Shown one piece after another: positions 1 through 12,706 of a stretch of 64,000 nucleotides of DNA (positions are counted from its first letter, which is position 1; every line of letters starts with the position of its first letter). Origin of the DNA: Mytilus edulis (lineage: Eukaryota > Mollusca > Bivalvia > Mytilida > Mytilidae); the NCBI RefSeq assembly GCF_963676685.1, contig NC_092345.1:44537838-44601837 (forward strand). Direction: 5' to 3'. Both the position numbers and the translations under genes were made by a program. The notes beneath the pieces were generated by a model. The model ran no database searches. It was given only the letters and a program-made list of their open reading frames with translations, and had not been told where the DNA came from.

Positions 1-295
1 CAGTTTCTCAGATACTATAAGCAACATAAAATGTATTTGGTTTATGAAATGATCGCAAGATGTACATGTATTTCTGGAAATTTTCATCTGACCTTGACCT
101 CATTTACATGGATCCATTGATAATGTAAAGTTCATGTGATATTTGAAATAAAACTTTTCTATTACAGACTTAGAACAAGAATGCAATTATGATAAGTAAA
201 GTCAGTAAGACATTTAACTGTGTACACACTTGTTCTAAGTCTGTGTTGTTTCTACCTGCAACAGTCTTGTCCATATATCTTTGTCCTAAAACATT

Positions 296-519
296 TTATT
301 TCATTTTAAACTTTTGTATTTGGACAAGTTTGGGGTTAGAAAATATATTTTTATTTATTAATGTTTTATGGTTGGATAAGGGACAATCACCAGTCCAGTA
401 TTGAGTGGTAAAATTATCAAAATGTTTTATAGGAGTAACACAGGGTGTCATATGTGGAGACGGATCTAGTGACAGTCTTTGAGATTGCCAGAACTTTTGG
501 TGGAATTCAGCCACATTGC
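296..519 (-). CDS. Possible terminal exon of an unrecognised gene
   Basis: The minus-strand frame after an acceptor-like TTTGTTAG at 520 reads GNVAEFHQKFWQSQRLSLDP and goes on with a Pro/Thr/His-rich stretch (MTPCVTPIKHFDNF) to a TAA at 296. Composition is protein-like as far as about position 370, then becomes Lys/Asn-rich as AT-rich DNA would. I do not recognise the family and found no upstream exon. A competing AG lies 12 nt upstream. It could also be a chance frame. Confidence 0.3.
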
Positions 520-1286
520 CTAACAAACATCACTTTAAGCAACAACAAAAAACAAATAAAAATGGAATATCACACAATTTAAACTTCTCCATGCGTCAAC
601 AAACAATGTACATAAACAAAACTTAAAACACTGTGTACATGATACAACATTTAAAGTTGGGAGCAACATAGGAAACTGCAAAAATTTACCCCAAACATAT
701 GCTTTGTCCATATCAAATCTGTCTTTTTGCTAGCATGTTTCAACTTTGATAGTAGCCATACAATATTGAAAGGATTGAAGATACAAACTTTGTTTGTCAT
801 TTTTAAATGATAAAATTTATTTCATAGGTAAAGAATTTCTATATACATATCAGATCATTTTTAAAATTACATACATATACATGTAAAACATAAAAAAAAG
901 ATGCTCCTTCAATCACATTGCTCATAATTTTACCACTAAACTTTAAAATGTCTATAAAAGTCTATTCTTAAGAGACATATATATGTTGCTTATTGTAGTC
1001 TCCCTGTTGTATTAGTTCTTCTAATTATGAACTACATTAGTATTTATTGATAAAATTTGAAGACAATTCATATTCAACCCTATTCTGGTTTGTCCAGAAG
1101 ATAGTTTTTTCTAGTCCTATATCAATATAAGTATAAGAAATTAAATCTCAAAGAGTTGCAAGGAACTATTTAATAAAACTCTCCTGCAGATAAAAGATTT
1201 GATGGATATTAACAAAACATAAAAAGTGATTCATTTACACATTGGGAAATTATGGAACGTTTTTGTAAGCTGATTTAATCATTTTA

Positions 1287-1495
1287 GGAGGTAGACCTAG
1301 GTTAAGGGAAATAACTCTTAAAATCATCAGTACGTTTGTGTCAGCCATTTTCGTAAATATGTTCTAAGCTTCTTGGATACATAGATTATTTTCAATCTGT
1401 TTCAGGTAAATGCTTAAAATTCATTGAGGAAACTTGACTTTTACAAACACATAACTGATTTAAAGAGTTATCTCCCTGTACCAAGGTCTACCCCC
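1287..1495. mobile_element. Short TIR element related to the TTAA family
   Basis: Terminal inverted repeats GGAGGTAGACC (left) and GGTCTACCCCC (right) enclose about 209 bp, including the internal AGTTATCTCCCT motif shared with the 273-bp TTAA elements at 28,023 and 58,992. It is flanked by TTTA on the left and TTAA on the right, so the duplication is imperfect. It is a MITE-like non-coding element. Confidence 0.6.
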
Positions 1496-2821
1496 TTAAA
1501 GTCAACATGAAGTGAGAAAAAAATTTGTGGTTATAAGTATTGTGTATAAGTATCTGAACTTTTGATGGAAGCAAACTTAAGTTCTTGGAACAGAAACCAA
1601 TCTTTGGAACATATATACGGATAGACCAGGGTAACACTAAATGCCACCTCTGATGATGGCAGATCATAAAATTTAGTCTAAACCAAAGATATAAATGTCA
1701 ACCGATAGCATATACAATTTATTATAAAGTCAAATGTTTCAGACTATATTAACATCAGTTACATGTATTACTTATAAATAACAATTCATCTAACCCTAAA
1801 AACCTAAATTAAGGTGAAAGGTAATCTTGCCTTAGATCAGCATAGGATAAATAATTTGAATAAATATACAAAAACACTCAAAGTGAATCCAAAACTGGTT
1901 TTGAAAATGAATGGGAATCATTCAGGAGTTTAAGTTTTACAATATATGCAAACATTGTTTGAATCTAAAAAACTACAATTTAAACAATAAAAGATCAAAC
2001 CATGTTAAAATGAATAAAAGGAGTTTTTTAATGTTGCCATATTCATCAAAATAACATGACCAAATCAAATTGTCATCATGCAGTTCAAGGAAAAACATAA
2101 TGCAAACGCTGACATATTATAATTTGAACATAGAAATTCATCAATGTTTTTACTAAAATTAATGTTAAAAATAAAAGATATTGCTGGTCATTTTTTAAAA
2201 TAAAACGATTATCTAATTAAATACAGTTTTCACTCAATTATATATTTGTTCTTCTTATTTTTAAACATAACATGAAAAATTGTATTGAAACAATTGCTAA
2301 CAACTTTAACTTAAGATGTAATGTTCAATCTAACAGGATAACATTATTTCCATTTTCTAATGTGTCACAAAAAGTTCTAGAGTTGTCTCCCATAGTCCAT
2401 GTTTTGAAAAAATGTATATCACCCCGACAAACATGCTACTGAAATTATAATTGTTCTAAACATCCCATTTTCTATACCCTTTAACCAACAGTCCTTGTGT
2501 GTCAATTCTATCATCTATGCTTGCCAACAAAATATATAATGAGAATTTACGTTAAACACTACATATCGTCCTTAAAAAAAATATGACCCTTGTGACTTAA
2601 ATGTAAAATAAAGTTTGAACCTGGGAACATTTCTTGATTTAAATCATATCAGTGTGATCAAAGTTATATTGTTACATTCATATGCTACAATGATTAAAAT
2701 AATAATAATGCCTCTCATCTAGTACATATCTGTAGCAAAATGTTTAGTTACTAGATACACAATCATGGCAATAAATAAAACTTCAATGCTGGTCTGCTGG
2801 TATCTTCAACTAAACACTGGC

Positions 2822-5800
2822 CTAAAAATACATGTCTCCTCGTATTCTTCTTGCCAGCCATACGTCCTTGACCTGAATTGTCACACGTTTAGCATGTATG
2901 GCACACATGTTTGCATCCTCAAACAAATGAACTATGAAAGCTTCAGCAGCCTGCAGAAAATCGACAACAAAAAGTTTTATATTCAACTTCAAAAACACAT
3001 TTTTTTAAATTTTAACATTCTTGTTGTTGGATTGTTTCTTTTTTCATTGCCATTATAAAAATTTGTCAGGAAATTGACTTCTTGTTTAATGGTGAAAATG
3101 AAATTATGATGTTTTCTTTTGAACCAAGGATAGTTGATTCATATCATTAACTCATAGAATTTCATCAAGCACTTACTGATTCTATTCATGAGGTATTGAT
3201 ATACAATATTGATAACAGGATGGTTGATTGATTTTTAATAGGGATGGCAACGAGTACTCAGGTACCCAATCAGAAGGCAGAATACTCGAGTACAGTTTTA
3301 GTACTTGGATACTCGTTTGACTGTTATTCATCTTAAACTATTTCTCTTCACATTTCCTCTCACTTTTCCGTTGAAATATCTCTTTCATAATACTAAATAA
3401 AATCAATTAACAACAAAAATATGTTTATCCTGAGGCTAATATTTGTTATAGTAGTACTACCAACATCCTTTTCTTCCATGGGAATATTTTTCATATGCAC
3501 AACTTGTAACAAAAAATAGAGAGTCCAACAGTTTTTTCGTCTGAAATTGCTTTAACAATAGCGATCATTTTTTTTTTTAAATGCCATTTGTGTATTAAAA
3601 ACAATCAACCATCCTTATAAAAACACACAAATTGTCATTACACATAAGCTAAATTTATCTAACTTTTTTCTGAAATCTTTTATACTTGCATTTATAAACT
3701 TTTAAAATGGTGATTTAATATAATAATTGTAAATTTTTTTAATATTTAGTTTACATGTATTTGAATGGCAAAATACACCAAAAGATTCAGCCTCCTGTTA
3801 GCATCTAGTTCTTGATCACCAGTTACATGTACATGTATTCAAATTTCATTCGAACTGAATGAATGGCATAAACAAGATAAAATACTTATATATACTAACC
3901 TCTTGCAAAGCACAAATTGCCATTGCATTCCATCTCAATGGTTCATGACTAATAGCCATGGCAATTTCTCTCACCTAAAGAAAACAGATATTAATTTTAA
4001 ATCAAGGTATACAGAAGTTAAGAACGTTTTAACAAAATATTTATTTCTAATTTAATAAACATTTTCTCACTGTCAGAACTATATTTGCATTGTCAGTCTG
4101 AAAGTGGAATTAGATTTCAGGCATGCGTTTAAAAAAGATCAGACAACTCATTTGCATAGTTAAGATTAAATAGAGATACATGTATAGCATACATGTATTG
4201 ACATAGTTTATCAGCCAATGTGAGGGCTTTGTTCCAAAAAAAACATACATTTGTACATGGTTCACAGGAAAGGCACATTGACATTTTGTCATTGTTTGGG
4301 TGTTTCTATACAGTGCAGTGTAAGAGAAATTCTAAAATTACCTCCATACAATGTACATGTAGATGACAGATACCTCAATTTCAAAGTTACTTCCCTTGGT
4401 ACTTGTATGTTTAAATCAAACAGACCTGGCATTTATAAAAAGCCGATTATATCATAAAATTTATGATGTTTAACCTACAAAATGTATGGCAACATACATG
4501 TACATATACAACAGTCAGGGGGTACAATTTAATTTCCTGTATAAAAGTTATGTAATATATTTGTAGATAAAAAAGTAAATTTTTAACTTTAATGTTTCTC
4601 TAATTCCATTTTACACTACTTAAAAAAAAACTAAATATATATGTAAAAGAAATTTTATTTTTACAGCACTTGAAAATCACAATTCAAAACATTCCTAAAA
4701 CACTTTTCTCAGTGTTAGAACATTTTTTTTTATTCAGAGTTACTATAAAGCACTATAAATGTTATTAAAGTGAATGTGCAAGGCAAACAGTTTATAAATA
4801 GGCATGGTCCATGAAGTTGTATTTTCAAGAATATTTAAGACAGACAAGCAAACAGTATGTATATATATCATAACAATAAAATCCAAAAAAAAGAATAAAA
4901 ATATTTCCTTACTTTTAAGATAAAATAAAGATATCAAAGGGAGATAATTTTACCTTCAAAATTAGTTACCCTTAACCAGTGCCTGTACCCATGACTGTAC
5001 TTTTTTTAGAAATTGGACAGTATTTTACATATTTACAATGTATCAGTCTTCAAAAATCAAATCTTTATAGGGAACAAAATGATAATTGCATTAAAAAGAA
5101 AAAGAAAAGAAAGTTTTTAAAAAGACGATGCTTGTGAGAAATTTGAGATGAAAGTGGTCCTTCATTTATCGTGCTTGTACATCACGGTGTATTTCATGTA
5201 TTTTGTAGAATGAAACAGACTTACAAGGTGGTTTTTTTAGGTTCCCACACTAATCAAGTTTGGCAACAGACTTATTGGGTTTAGATTCAAGACAACATGA
5301 CACACAATGAGCCACATAGACGATAAGAAGTCATAAGTGTTTGTGTTTAAATGATTACTTAAGGCCCCAATGATCTAAGTTTGCTAAATTCCTTCTTTAT
5401 TTTGTTTTGGTACCACTAAAGGCTTTTTCAAACAGCTTCACACTAAACAGGACTACCGGCCTAACACAGTAACCAATGGTGTAGTTTCTGCTCAAATACA
5501 GTGTGTATAATTTTTGGTTTTTTTTGTACATTTGTATGTACATGAGTGGTTTCAATATCTTTTTTGTAGGAAATAAAGGAGGAAAAAGGCCACTATCTTA
5601 TATACTTTTCCATCTCATATTTCTCACCAGCATCATATTTTAAAATCTTCTTTTAATTTTTTCAATGTCAGTACATGTACCAATTTATACCAATTCTACA
5701 CTGTGTACACACTTGCATGAAATCACAGTATTGTCACGTTTTACTTTTACTGTTTGTTGTATCTTATTACATGTTTCACATACAAATTGAAATACAGTAA

Positions 5801-8534
5801 TATTATGATTAAAGAAAAAAAAGAGTGCAATTTCACTCTAAAGAGAGTATCTAGAATTGAGATACACAAAGTTTCCAAATTTTGTAATCGGACACACTTA
5901 AAGTAATTACCACTCTTGAAAAAGGTAGTTTTCTTATAAGAAGATTAGTTGTCTTTTGGTACTGTCTAATCTCCATTAAGGCCCTAGTTCCAGCTCTGAA
6001 TCTTTTTTTCTTCCGTAAACTCCCATCTAAGTTTACATTGTCTAAAATAGATTAAGAAATAAATCAATGTTTTACAAGACTTTTTCTCTGAAACTTATAT
6101 TCTGTTGGGGTTACACTAATGTCCTGACAGGGTCCTGACAGAAATGAAAACACTAAATACTTTTTTATTATTGGATGGATTTACTTGAAATTTGGAATCA
6201 AGCAAGATGAGAACTTATATTTGATAAATAAAATTTAAAAAAAATATTTATAAGAGTTAGAAAACTTGACCTGACCAACTTGACTTTGAAACTACAATGT
6301 ACTAATGTCCTGACCGATATGAAACAGCAAAAAAATGTTTTATTATTGACAGGATAGACTTCAAATTCGATACCAAGGAAGATAAAAACATTTAATACAA
6401 AAATATAAGAAAAAAAATATTTTCAAGAGTTAGAAAACTTGACTTGATGTCTTCCATCCTTGTTTCCAGTTATAATTATAAGAAAATTGTAGTTTGTTCA
6501 AATAATAAATTTGTTAAATACCTTATATGAGAAAATATACATGTACAGTATCATACAATATAAAGACGAAATATCAAATCTGCTATTTTTCATTTTTACA
6601 AAAAAATGGTGAAACTATTCAAAGAAGTACATGAATGTATGTTTTTGTTGAGTCTGTGACTTTTGTTGCAGAAAGCTCGACATAGGGATGGTACAAAATG
6701 TAATCCACCTATTTGCAGTATTGCTTATAGTTTCTGAGATATGGACTTAACCATGAAACTTAACCTTGTTGTCAGAGCTGAGCACCTGCATCATTCAAGA
6801 TTTAAAAAAAAAGATATCTAAAGAATTGATCCTACTTATATACCATACACAGGCTTCACTTGCTTTTTGAGAAAAAGGCACAGCCACAGGCACTTGTTTT
6901 ATATCCATGGCAGGAACTAGAGATCTTGCCATGAAAGTACTTTGGGAAAAATCATAATATGATGCAGGTTTAGCATGCGTAGCCCAGTGTTCTCCCCAGG
7001 ATTTTTTTAAGGCGCAAAATTCAAGGGCGTGTAACTCTTTTTTTAGAGTGAACTTTTGAGATCTGAAGCAATCAGTCATTAATCCATGACATGCAATATG
7101 AATTATAATGCTTTGTGTTATGTGTTTGATAATGCAGAGTATTTCATAATGAATTACAAGAATATATATATATATATATATATGAAATAAAATTGATTTC
7201 AAACACAAAAGTTATTTATACATGTAAGTCAAAATATAAATATTCATATCTGTACTCTCTGCTCCTTCTAGGGATAATGTTTCAAGATAGTGTTATTTTG
7301 TTGGACAGACTGTTCCTCAATTTTGTCTTTATCCTCTTTAGGGTTGAAAACCCCTCTCACAATAACTTTTGCTTACAAATGTATACCCCCTTTAACATTT
7401 GTAAGCCATGAAAACTCAGTCAGCCACTTGTCATTGAAACCAGAAACATGGTGCTTGCTGTTATCACTTGCTAAAATTTTAGCTAGGTTGGGATTAGGAG
7501 AAGCAATGACATCTGCTTATACTGACAGTGTAAGGTGTATTCCCCTTTTCATTAGAAGTCATTAGGCTGAAAAAAAATTCTACTTCCATCATTTGCCTTT
7601 TGCTTAGAAGTCACCCTTTTGTTATTTGCAGAGAACATGTTCATTCAGAATTAATAAAATCGAATATGGTTAAGATATTTGATCATATTTGGTACACAAC
7701 TTTTTAAAACAAAAATATGTTAATGAACAGCTGACCAGTTTCTGTAGTTTTACATTATATGCTTCCGTGTGTATTATTGTTAAAACCTATCTCTGGCAGG
7801 TAGATATAAACGAAACTTTGCAAGTTTGTTAAAGTTAAGACCATTGAAATTATCAACTAGTAACATTATATAGAAGCTGCAGCAATTCCGTACCCGTGTT
7901 GATTGTCACATATTTCCCGACGCACGGAATTTTATGATCGATGTTCAATGATCATTTTATTTCTAAAAACACGACAGTTTGAGACAATTTACCTTGCAAG
8001 TAACATTTTTTCACTTTCTATTAAAATAAATCACTTCCCTTTATTTTTATTTTTTCAATTACAAATACTCTCATTCATAATTTTCATCGTAAATATCTTT
8101 AGCAATGTGTATTCAAATTTATCACGTGTATTCATCACGTTTATTGGTCGTGTTAAAATAGATTCTTCTTCTCGACCAATGAAAAAATTCGTGATCAGCA
8201 ACTTGACAATTTTAACCAACATTTAAAATGAAATGTGAAAATTAACACGCTGCGGGACCAAGTATTAAGGGACAGCGGACAATTAAGACGCTGCAGGATC
8301 AACGAAAATATTATGAAGGCGCTGCAGCACCGCAGCGTCATATCGGCCTGGGGAGAACACTGTGTACGAGGATAAATAGATTCTCTAGAGTCGAGAAAGT
8401 CTTCATAATGTCAATGCCTGTGACTGGATATATATTTTGTCTTTAAAACCTTTTGGTGGAATATTTCGGGAACTGTTTCCAGCATTTCTTTGAGGTGCTA
8501 CCGATTTTCTACCAGCACTGCTATGTCGTGTCAT
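2822..8534 (-). CDS. CENPA: Centromeric histone H3 variant (CENP-A), four coding exons
   Basis: Replaces H3 in centromeric nucleosomes and marks the kinetochore site. Exons on the minus strand: 8,534-8,450 (28 codons plus 1 base), 6,041-5,911, 3,974-3,900 and 2,950-2,822 (stop TAG). All introns are GT-AG and all phases agree, giving 139 codons; human CENP-A has 140. Exon 1 is a short basic tail (starts [20 protein letters not shown]). Exon 2 has the alpha-N helix and [10 protein letters not shown]. Exon 3 has VREIA, loop 1 and a Trp in helix 2 (EPLRWNAMA). Exon 4 has [10 protein letters not shown] and LARRIRG. From memory, REIA to LQE is 20 residues here and 19 in canonical H3, and canonical H3 has no Trp there; both point to CENP-A. 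Intron 1 carries a hAT-like element. An ETS-type CCGGAAGT lies about 100 bp upstream of the ATG. Confidence 0.93.
6985..8362. mobile_element. hAT-like non-autonomous element in CENP-A intron 1
   Basis: A 16-bp terminal inverted repeat, CAGTGTTCTCCCCAGG, begins at 6,985 and its reverse complement ends at 8,362. CAGTG-type ends are typical of hAT elements. The flanking 8-mers do not match, so no clean target duplication is left. No transposase is visible; the 107-codon frame at 7,903-8,226 inside it has no recognisable similarity. The right end lies about 90 bp from the exon 1 splice donor. Confidence 0.65.
7162..7184. repeat. (TA)n microsatellite
   Basis: About eleven uninterrupted TA dinucleotides inside the hAT-like element of CENP-A intron 1. 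Confidence 0.9.
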
Positions 8535-8631
8535 TCTTTCATTAAATCATTTCATGAAGAACTGTCAATATAAAATATTTGTTTTCATCTTTTAAATTTC
8601 CTGGCATTTTAAACAATCATGCGCATAGATA

Positions 8632-8639
8632 CCGGAAGT
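8632..8639 (+). promoter_or_regulatory. ETS-type CCGGAAGT motif upstream of CENP-A
   Basis: A perfect CCGGAAGT lies 98 bp upstream of the CENP-A start codon, in the expected promoter position. ETS/GABP sites are common in housekeeping and cell-cycle promoters, but a single 8-mer is weak evidence. Confidence 0.3.
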
Positions 8640-10890
8640 ATATAACTAATGACGGAAAGGAAATGATTATTTTCAGGTAATATTTTCACGGAATCATTAT
8701 TCTATGAACGGGTACATGTTGATCATTTGTTAGGGGTAAACTCGACAGTCCCCTGTTGTGTAGTACACTTATTGCTACACTAACATAGGGGATAAGCTTA
8801 AGACGGAATGGTAGTCCAGTTTATGTGGGTCCTTCATTTCTATCTTTAAAAAAATCCGCTCACTTTTATTCTTTTAATACATGGATCAGTTTAAAAATAC
8901 TGGCCCTTCTCTAAGTGTCCTTAGTACTTGATGAATTGATAATTTATATCCGCTGTATTCTGGACATTGTTCTTTTTCTGTAAGGGACGACTTCAAAAGT
9001 TCAATGAAGGATAAAAAGACTTAATTCACATAGTTTTTTTTCACTGACCCCCACCCTCCTATTTAACTTAATTTGGGATAAATTGATTGACCAACTGGCC
9101 ATGATATGGATCCGATATGTAAAATCAATGTCGGAAAAACAAAGCTTACAGAAGTTTAACCCCCTCCCCAACCCCAAACTATTTGATTTAAGTTTTTTTT
9201 AATCCTACATTGATCGTTTGATGGCGATCGTCCCTGAGTATATTTTTTTTTCAATTTCTTTAATTTTTGCAGTTATTCTTTGTATTTTAGCACCCATACT
9301 CATCTTTTTTTCTTTTTCTTAAGAAAACCAACTAAATCGAGTTTTTAAATCAACTAATTATATAAAAAAAGTTCTCAGGTATAAATCTAATACTATCATT
9401 CAAAACACAAAATATAGTTGACCTATTGAATATAGTACTTAAAAAAAAACAACTAAAAAAACAATAACTTTACATTGACCAATGAACCATGAATATGAGG
9501 GCAAGGTCAGCTAAACCCTGACAGATTGACATGAAGATGTTGCAAGGAACCCATATACCAAATATAGTTATCATATTACTTGTAAGTGAGATGCACCTTC
9601 CTCAACCAATACAAACTGGCCATCACGAAATATCCTAAATGTGGGGCTTAAGAGTGGCGTTAAAACAATAACAATCAATCAATCATAAGTGAGAAATTCT
9701 CATTACAAAAAAAATGTATTTTTTTCAAGCAGTTATTTTAAAATAAACATTTAGAGGATCCAATTATCTGGTATTACTCAACTGGTCAAACTATGATTCT
9801 AGTATTAAGATATTTGGTTTGCTTGTACTCTTATCTGTTACAGACCTTATTTACTTCCATTAATGTAGATTGGGTATGTAAAATAGACCAATACAAGTGA
9901 CATTAATAAGTCAAAAACAAAAATTGTCATTAATATCAACTTATTTGTAGATATCAATTTGATAAACTTTTTGACATTTAATCATGTTAATGTTTCTCTC
10001 TGAGGGCATTTATCATATTTTCTGCAAAAATTAAAAAAAAAAATATTGGCAAAAATTGTCTTTCAAGGGCAATAACTCATATAAGAGCTTAAAAAAAATT
10101 GTCAATTTCAGTCATGTTAACTTATTTGTAGGTCTAACTTTGGTTTACATATTTGACATTTATGAGTACCTAACATAAGTTCTGCAAAATCTAACATTTT
10201 TGGTTCAAGGGCAATAACTCCCATAAGTGATCAGTTGACGATTGGTCATGATAGCCCATTTTTCAGCTTTTACTTTGTTCAATAGTAGTGCCACTATAAG
10301 TTTTTCTCTATCATACTCTTTGCGAAAAACTTTGAAAATTTAAATCAATTAAATGTGTTTCATGAACAATAACTCCTATAAGAAATCAATAAACAGTTTT
10401 GGTCATCTGACTTATTTGTATATGTCTTAAAACATAAAATCTGCTATATTTATTCATTGCAATATCAATATATCAATATCAAAATTTCCCCTTATATTCT
10501 GCAGTATTGACACTTTTTTCTTGCAATTAATTCATAATTCAAAGTTTGATAATTTTTCTTTTTTCTAATCCTTTAAATCAGTTTGATCTTGGGACATGAT
10601 AAAATCAAATAAACAACATATTTGCAGACTTATATCAGTCATGTTAATTTTCAAGTGTTTCTGTTAAAGCAATCCTGGCACAAGTTATTATGAAAATTTG
10701 CACATCAGAAAACACCAGTCTGTGTCCACACTTGTCTATAAAATTTAACATAGGTTTGTGGATATATCTATAATCAATCCTTTTAATTATTTACACTTTT
10801 CAGAATATGAAATTCATAAATGTTTTTTAGAAGTCAAAATAACATTCAAATTAATTCCAAATTAATGATATATATCTACATGTATGTTTT
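8640..10890. repeat. Intergenic region with degenerate AAGGGCAATAACTC repeat units
   Basis: From about 9,880 to 10,420 several diverged units of roughly 170-190 bp recur. Each has (C)AAGGGCAATAACTC(A/C)ATAAG, then TTTTGGTCATG, ACTTATTTGTA and TTTGACATTT. The same AAGGGCAATAACTCC text occurs in the repeat at 13,585-14,771. No gene is visible; 8,700-9,880 holds nothing I can name. Confidence 0.5.
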
Positions 10891-10891
10891 T

Positions 10892-10897
10892 TTTATT
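10892..10897 (-). terminator. Poly(A) signal of the B-box gene
   Basis: AATAAA on the minus strand, 85 bp beyond the stop codon of the double B-box ORF. Confidence 0.6.
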
Positions 10898-10981
10898 ATA
10901 TGTTTGTTATTTCACACACTATAATATATAGCAGGAACATATTTAAAATTGAAAATCATTTTTTTACATAGTTTTAGATCA

Positions 10982-12706
10982 CTAGAATCCAGAATATTCC
11001 AAGTCATAAAGTTTGGCTTTTAAAGTTTCTGGACTGTCCTTTTTATTTGAACATCCTAAATACATATGTCCTTCTGTAAACAAAGTAAGTCTACAAGGAT
11101 ATATAATTCCAATGTCATTCAGATTGTAATAGCCAATAAATTTCCCTTCAGAGTTCAATATGTGTAGTGTAGAAATTAACAAATCTGTAACTACAATATT
11201 ATCTGCAGGAGTTGTAAGCAGGTCAGAGGGACTAAATGGTTTTTCTTCAGTGTTGATTGTGGGTTGACCAGTGTACACCTGTTTTATTTCTCCTTCTTTT
11301 CCTAATACCAAGAATCTACAATCAGAAAGTTTCCCATCCACAACACAGATATTGCCATTAATGGTGCTTGTAATTAATCTAGGCCATGTAAATAATGGTT
11401 CTTTGTTGCTGTCTTCTTCATATTTTTCCAAGCATCCACCATCCTGGCCCATCACTACCACAGCAGCCTTCGTTTCTCGTACTACACCTACTATAACTCT
11501 GTTATCTTTGGTTATATGAACACATATTGGTTGACTTTGTGATGTATATGGTCTCACATCATAATTGGATTCATCATGTTTGAGCCATACAGTGCTACTT
11601 TTTGTTTCACTGATAATTAACAGTTTTGTTTCATCTAAGGCTGCTACAACCAGGTTGGTGAATGCATTCATTGCTGCCATGTCACAAATAGTAAAACAGT
11701 TTGACTCTGACATAATCTTAATATTTTGATTATCAAATTTTATATGTTGCAACTTTTCAAGAATACCATCATAAATCCACAGAGTACCATCAGAACATCT
11801 GCAAATATTATGAACATTTCTTAATTGTGTGGTGAATTGTTTAGCAATTTTAAACTCAATTTTAGGATGTTGAATTTCCAAGTTTCCTCTATTTTCCATT
11901 GATCCAAAATTCACCATTGTAATTTTGTCTGGCAAGAATCTCCCCAATAATGAAAACTCAAGGTTTTCTTGTGGTGTAGCTCCACACAATGAAACAGCAA
12001 ATTTATCAAACTCATCAAAGAATTTGACAAAATCTTTTGAAGTTGTAATACTTTTTACATTGTTACTCTCCCTCTGTAAGTTTTCTAAGGTTTTCTTAAT
12101 CTTGCTTTGCTTTGCCCCGATTTCCTGGCTATTTAATTCCCATGTCTGCTCCAGATCTTTTACAAGATTATCAGCATGCTTATCAACTTCACACTTAAAA
12201 GCATCCCTGTGACTAAGGATATCTTGCTTGATTTTTCTAAATTTAGCATCTTCCTGATCTTTTATGTCCTGAACTTTGTCTAAAGTACTGGTCAAATTAT
12301 GTATACTTTCATCTGATTTCTTCTGTCCACTTCTAGTTATCGTCTTTTTATCATTAAGCTCTTCTTCGTCAATAAAGGTGTGTCCATTGTGGACTTTGGT
12401 TACACATTTTAAACAGATGACTTGCTTACAAGTTTGACAGTATACACAGCAAGCCTGGTCTGGATGTTCTAGACATTTAACATCACTAAAGTTAAATGTA
12501 TCCACTTCTTCTTCCTGTTCCAGCTCTTTAATGTCTCTAATCCTATGTTCAGTTGCATTTTTAAATCTAGCATGGACTTTATACTTGCATCGGCTGCACA
12601 TTAAAAGTTGACAGTCCAAACATTTAAATTTTATTTTATTCCCACCATCACAAAGTTCACAACCTACTGGAATTTGTCCTCTTTGTAAAGACTTAGAGGA
12701 AGCCAT
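10982..12706 (-). CDS. TRIM-like double B-box, coiled-coil, propeller-type protein
   Basis: 574 codons without introns. B-box 1 spans residues 16-54 (Cys16, Cys19, Cys29, Cys32, Cys37, Cys40, His45, His54). B-box 2 spans 78-109 (Cys78, His81, Cys90, Cys93, Cys98, Cys101, His106, His109). A Lys/Glu/Gln-rich coiled coil follows at about 120-230. The C-terminal half (about 290-574) has repeated hydrophobic strands such as NGNICVVDGK and DNIVVTDLL, as in NHL or YncE-like beta-propellers. There is no RING finger, so E3 ligase activity is not supported; such proteins often act as scaffolds or in innate immunity. B-box/TRIM-like genes of this layout are greatly expanded in bivalves. The start follows a good 3' splice site at 12,716-12,717, so a 5'UTR intron exists. 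Specific function is unknown. Confidence 0.92.
   Translation of the reverse strand: MASSKSLQRGQIPVGCELCDGGNKIKFKCLDCQLLMCSRCKYKVHARFKNATEHRIRDIKELEQEEEVDTFNFSDVKCLEHPDQACCVYCQTCKQVICLKCVTKVHNGHTFIDEEELNDKKTITRSGQKKSDESIHNLTSTLDKVQDIKDQEDAKFRKIKQDILSHRDAFKCEVDKHADNLVKDLEQTWELNSQEIGAKQSKIKKTLENLQRESNNVKSITTSKDFVKFFDEFDKFAVSLCGATPQENLEFSLLGRFLPDKITMVNFGSMENRGNLEIQHPKIEFKIAKQFTTQLRNVHNICRCSDGTLWIYDGILEKLQHIKFDNQNIKIMSESNCFTICDMAAMNAFTNLVVAALDETKLLIISETKSSTVWLKHDESNYDVRPYTSQSQPICVHITKDNRVIVGVVRETKAAVVVMGQDGGCLEKYEEDSNKEPLFTWPRLITSTINGNICVVDGKLSDCRFLVLGKEGEIKQVYTGQPTINTEEKPFSPSDLLTTPADNIVVTDLLISTLHILNSEGKFIGYYNLNDIGIIYPCRLTLFTEGHMYLGCSNKKDSPETLKAKLYDLEYSGF

Larger units (their letters stand above)
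1..2821. other. AT-rich region downstream of CENP-A, mostly without recognisable genes
   Basis: This stretch should include the CENP-A 3'UTR; minus-strand AATAAA motifs occur near 1,716 and 821, but none can be chosen. Apart from the element at about 1,287-1,495 and the possible exon at about 300-519, I see only AT-rich DNA. Confidence 0.5.

Noticed and set aside
2765-3058. 97-codon plus-strand frame
   Set aside because: It is the antisense shadow of CENP-A exon 4.
7903-8226. 107-codon plus-strand frame in the CENP-A intron
   Set aside because: Inside a hAT-like element; hydrophobic, AT-driven composition and no recognisable domain.
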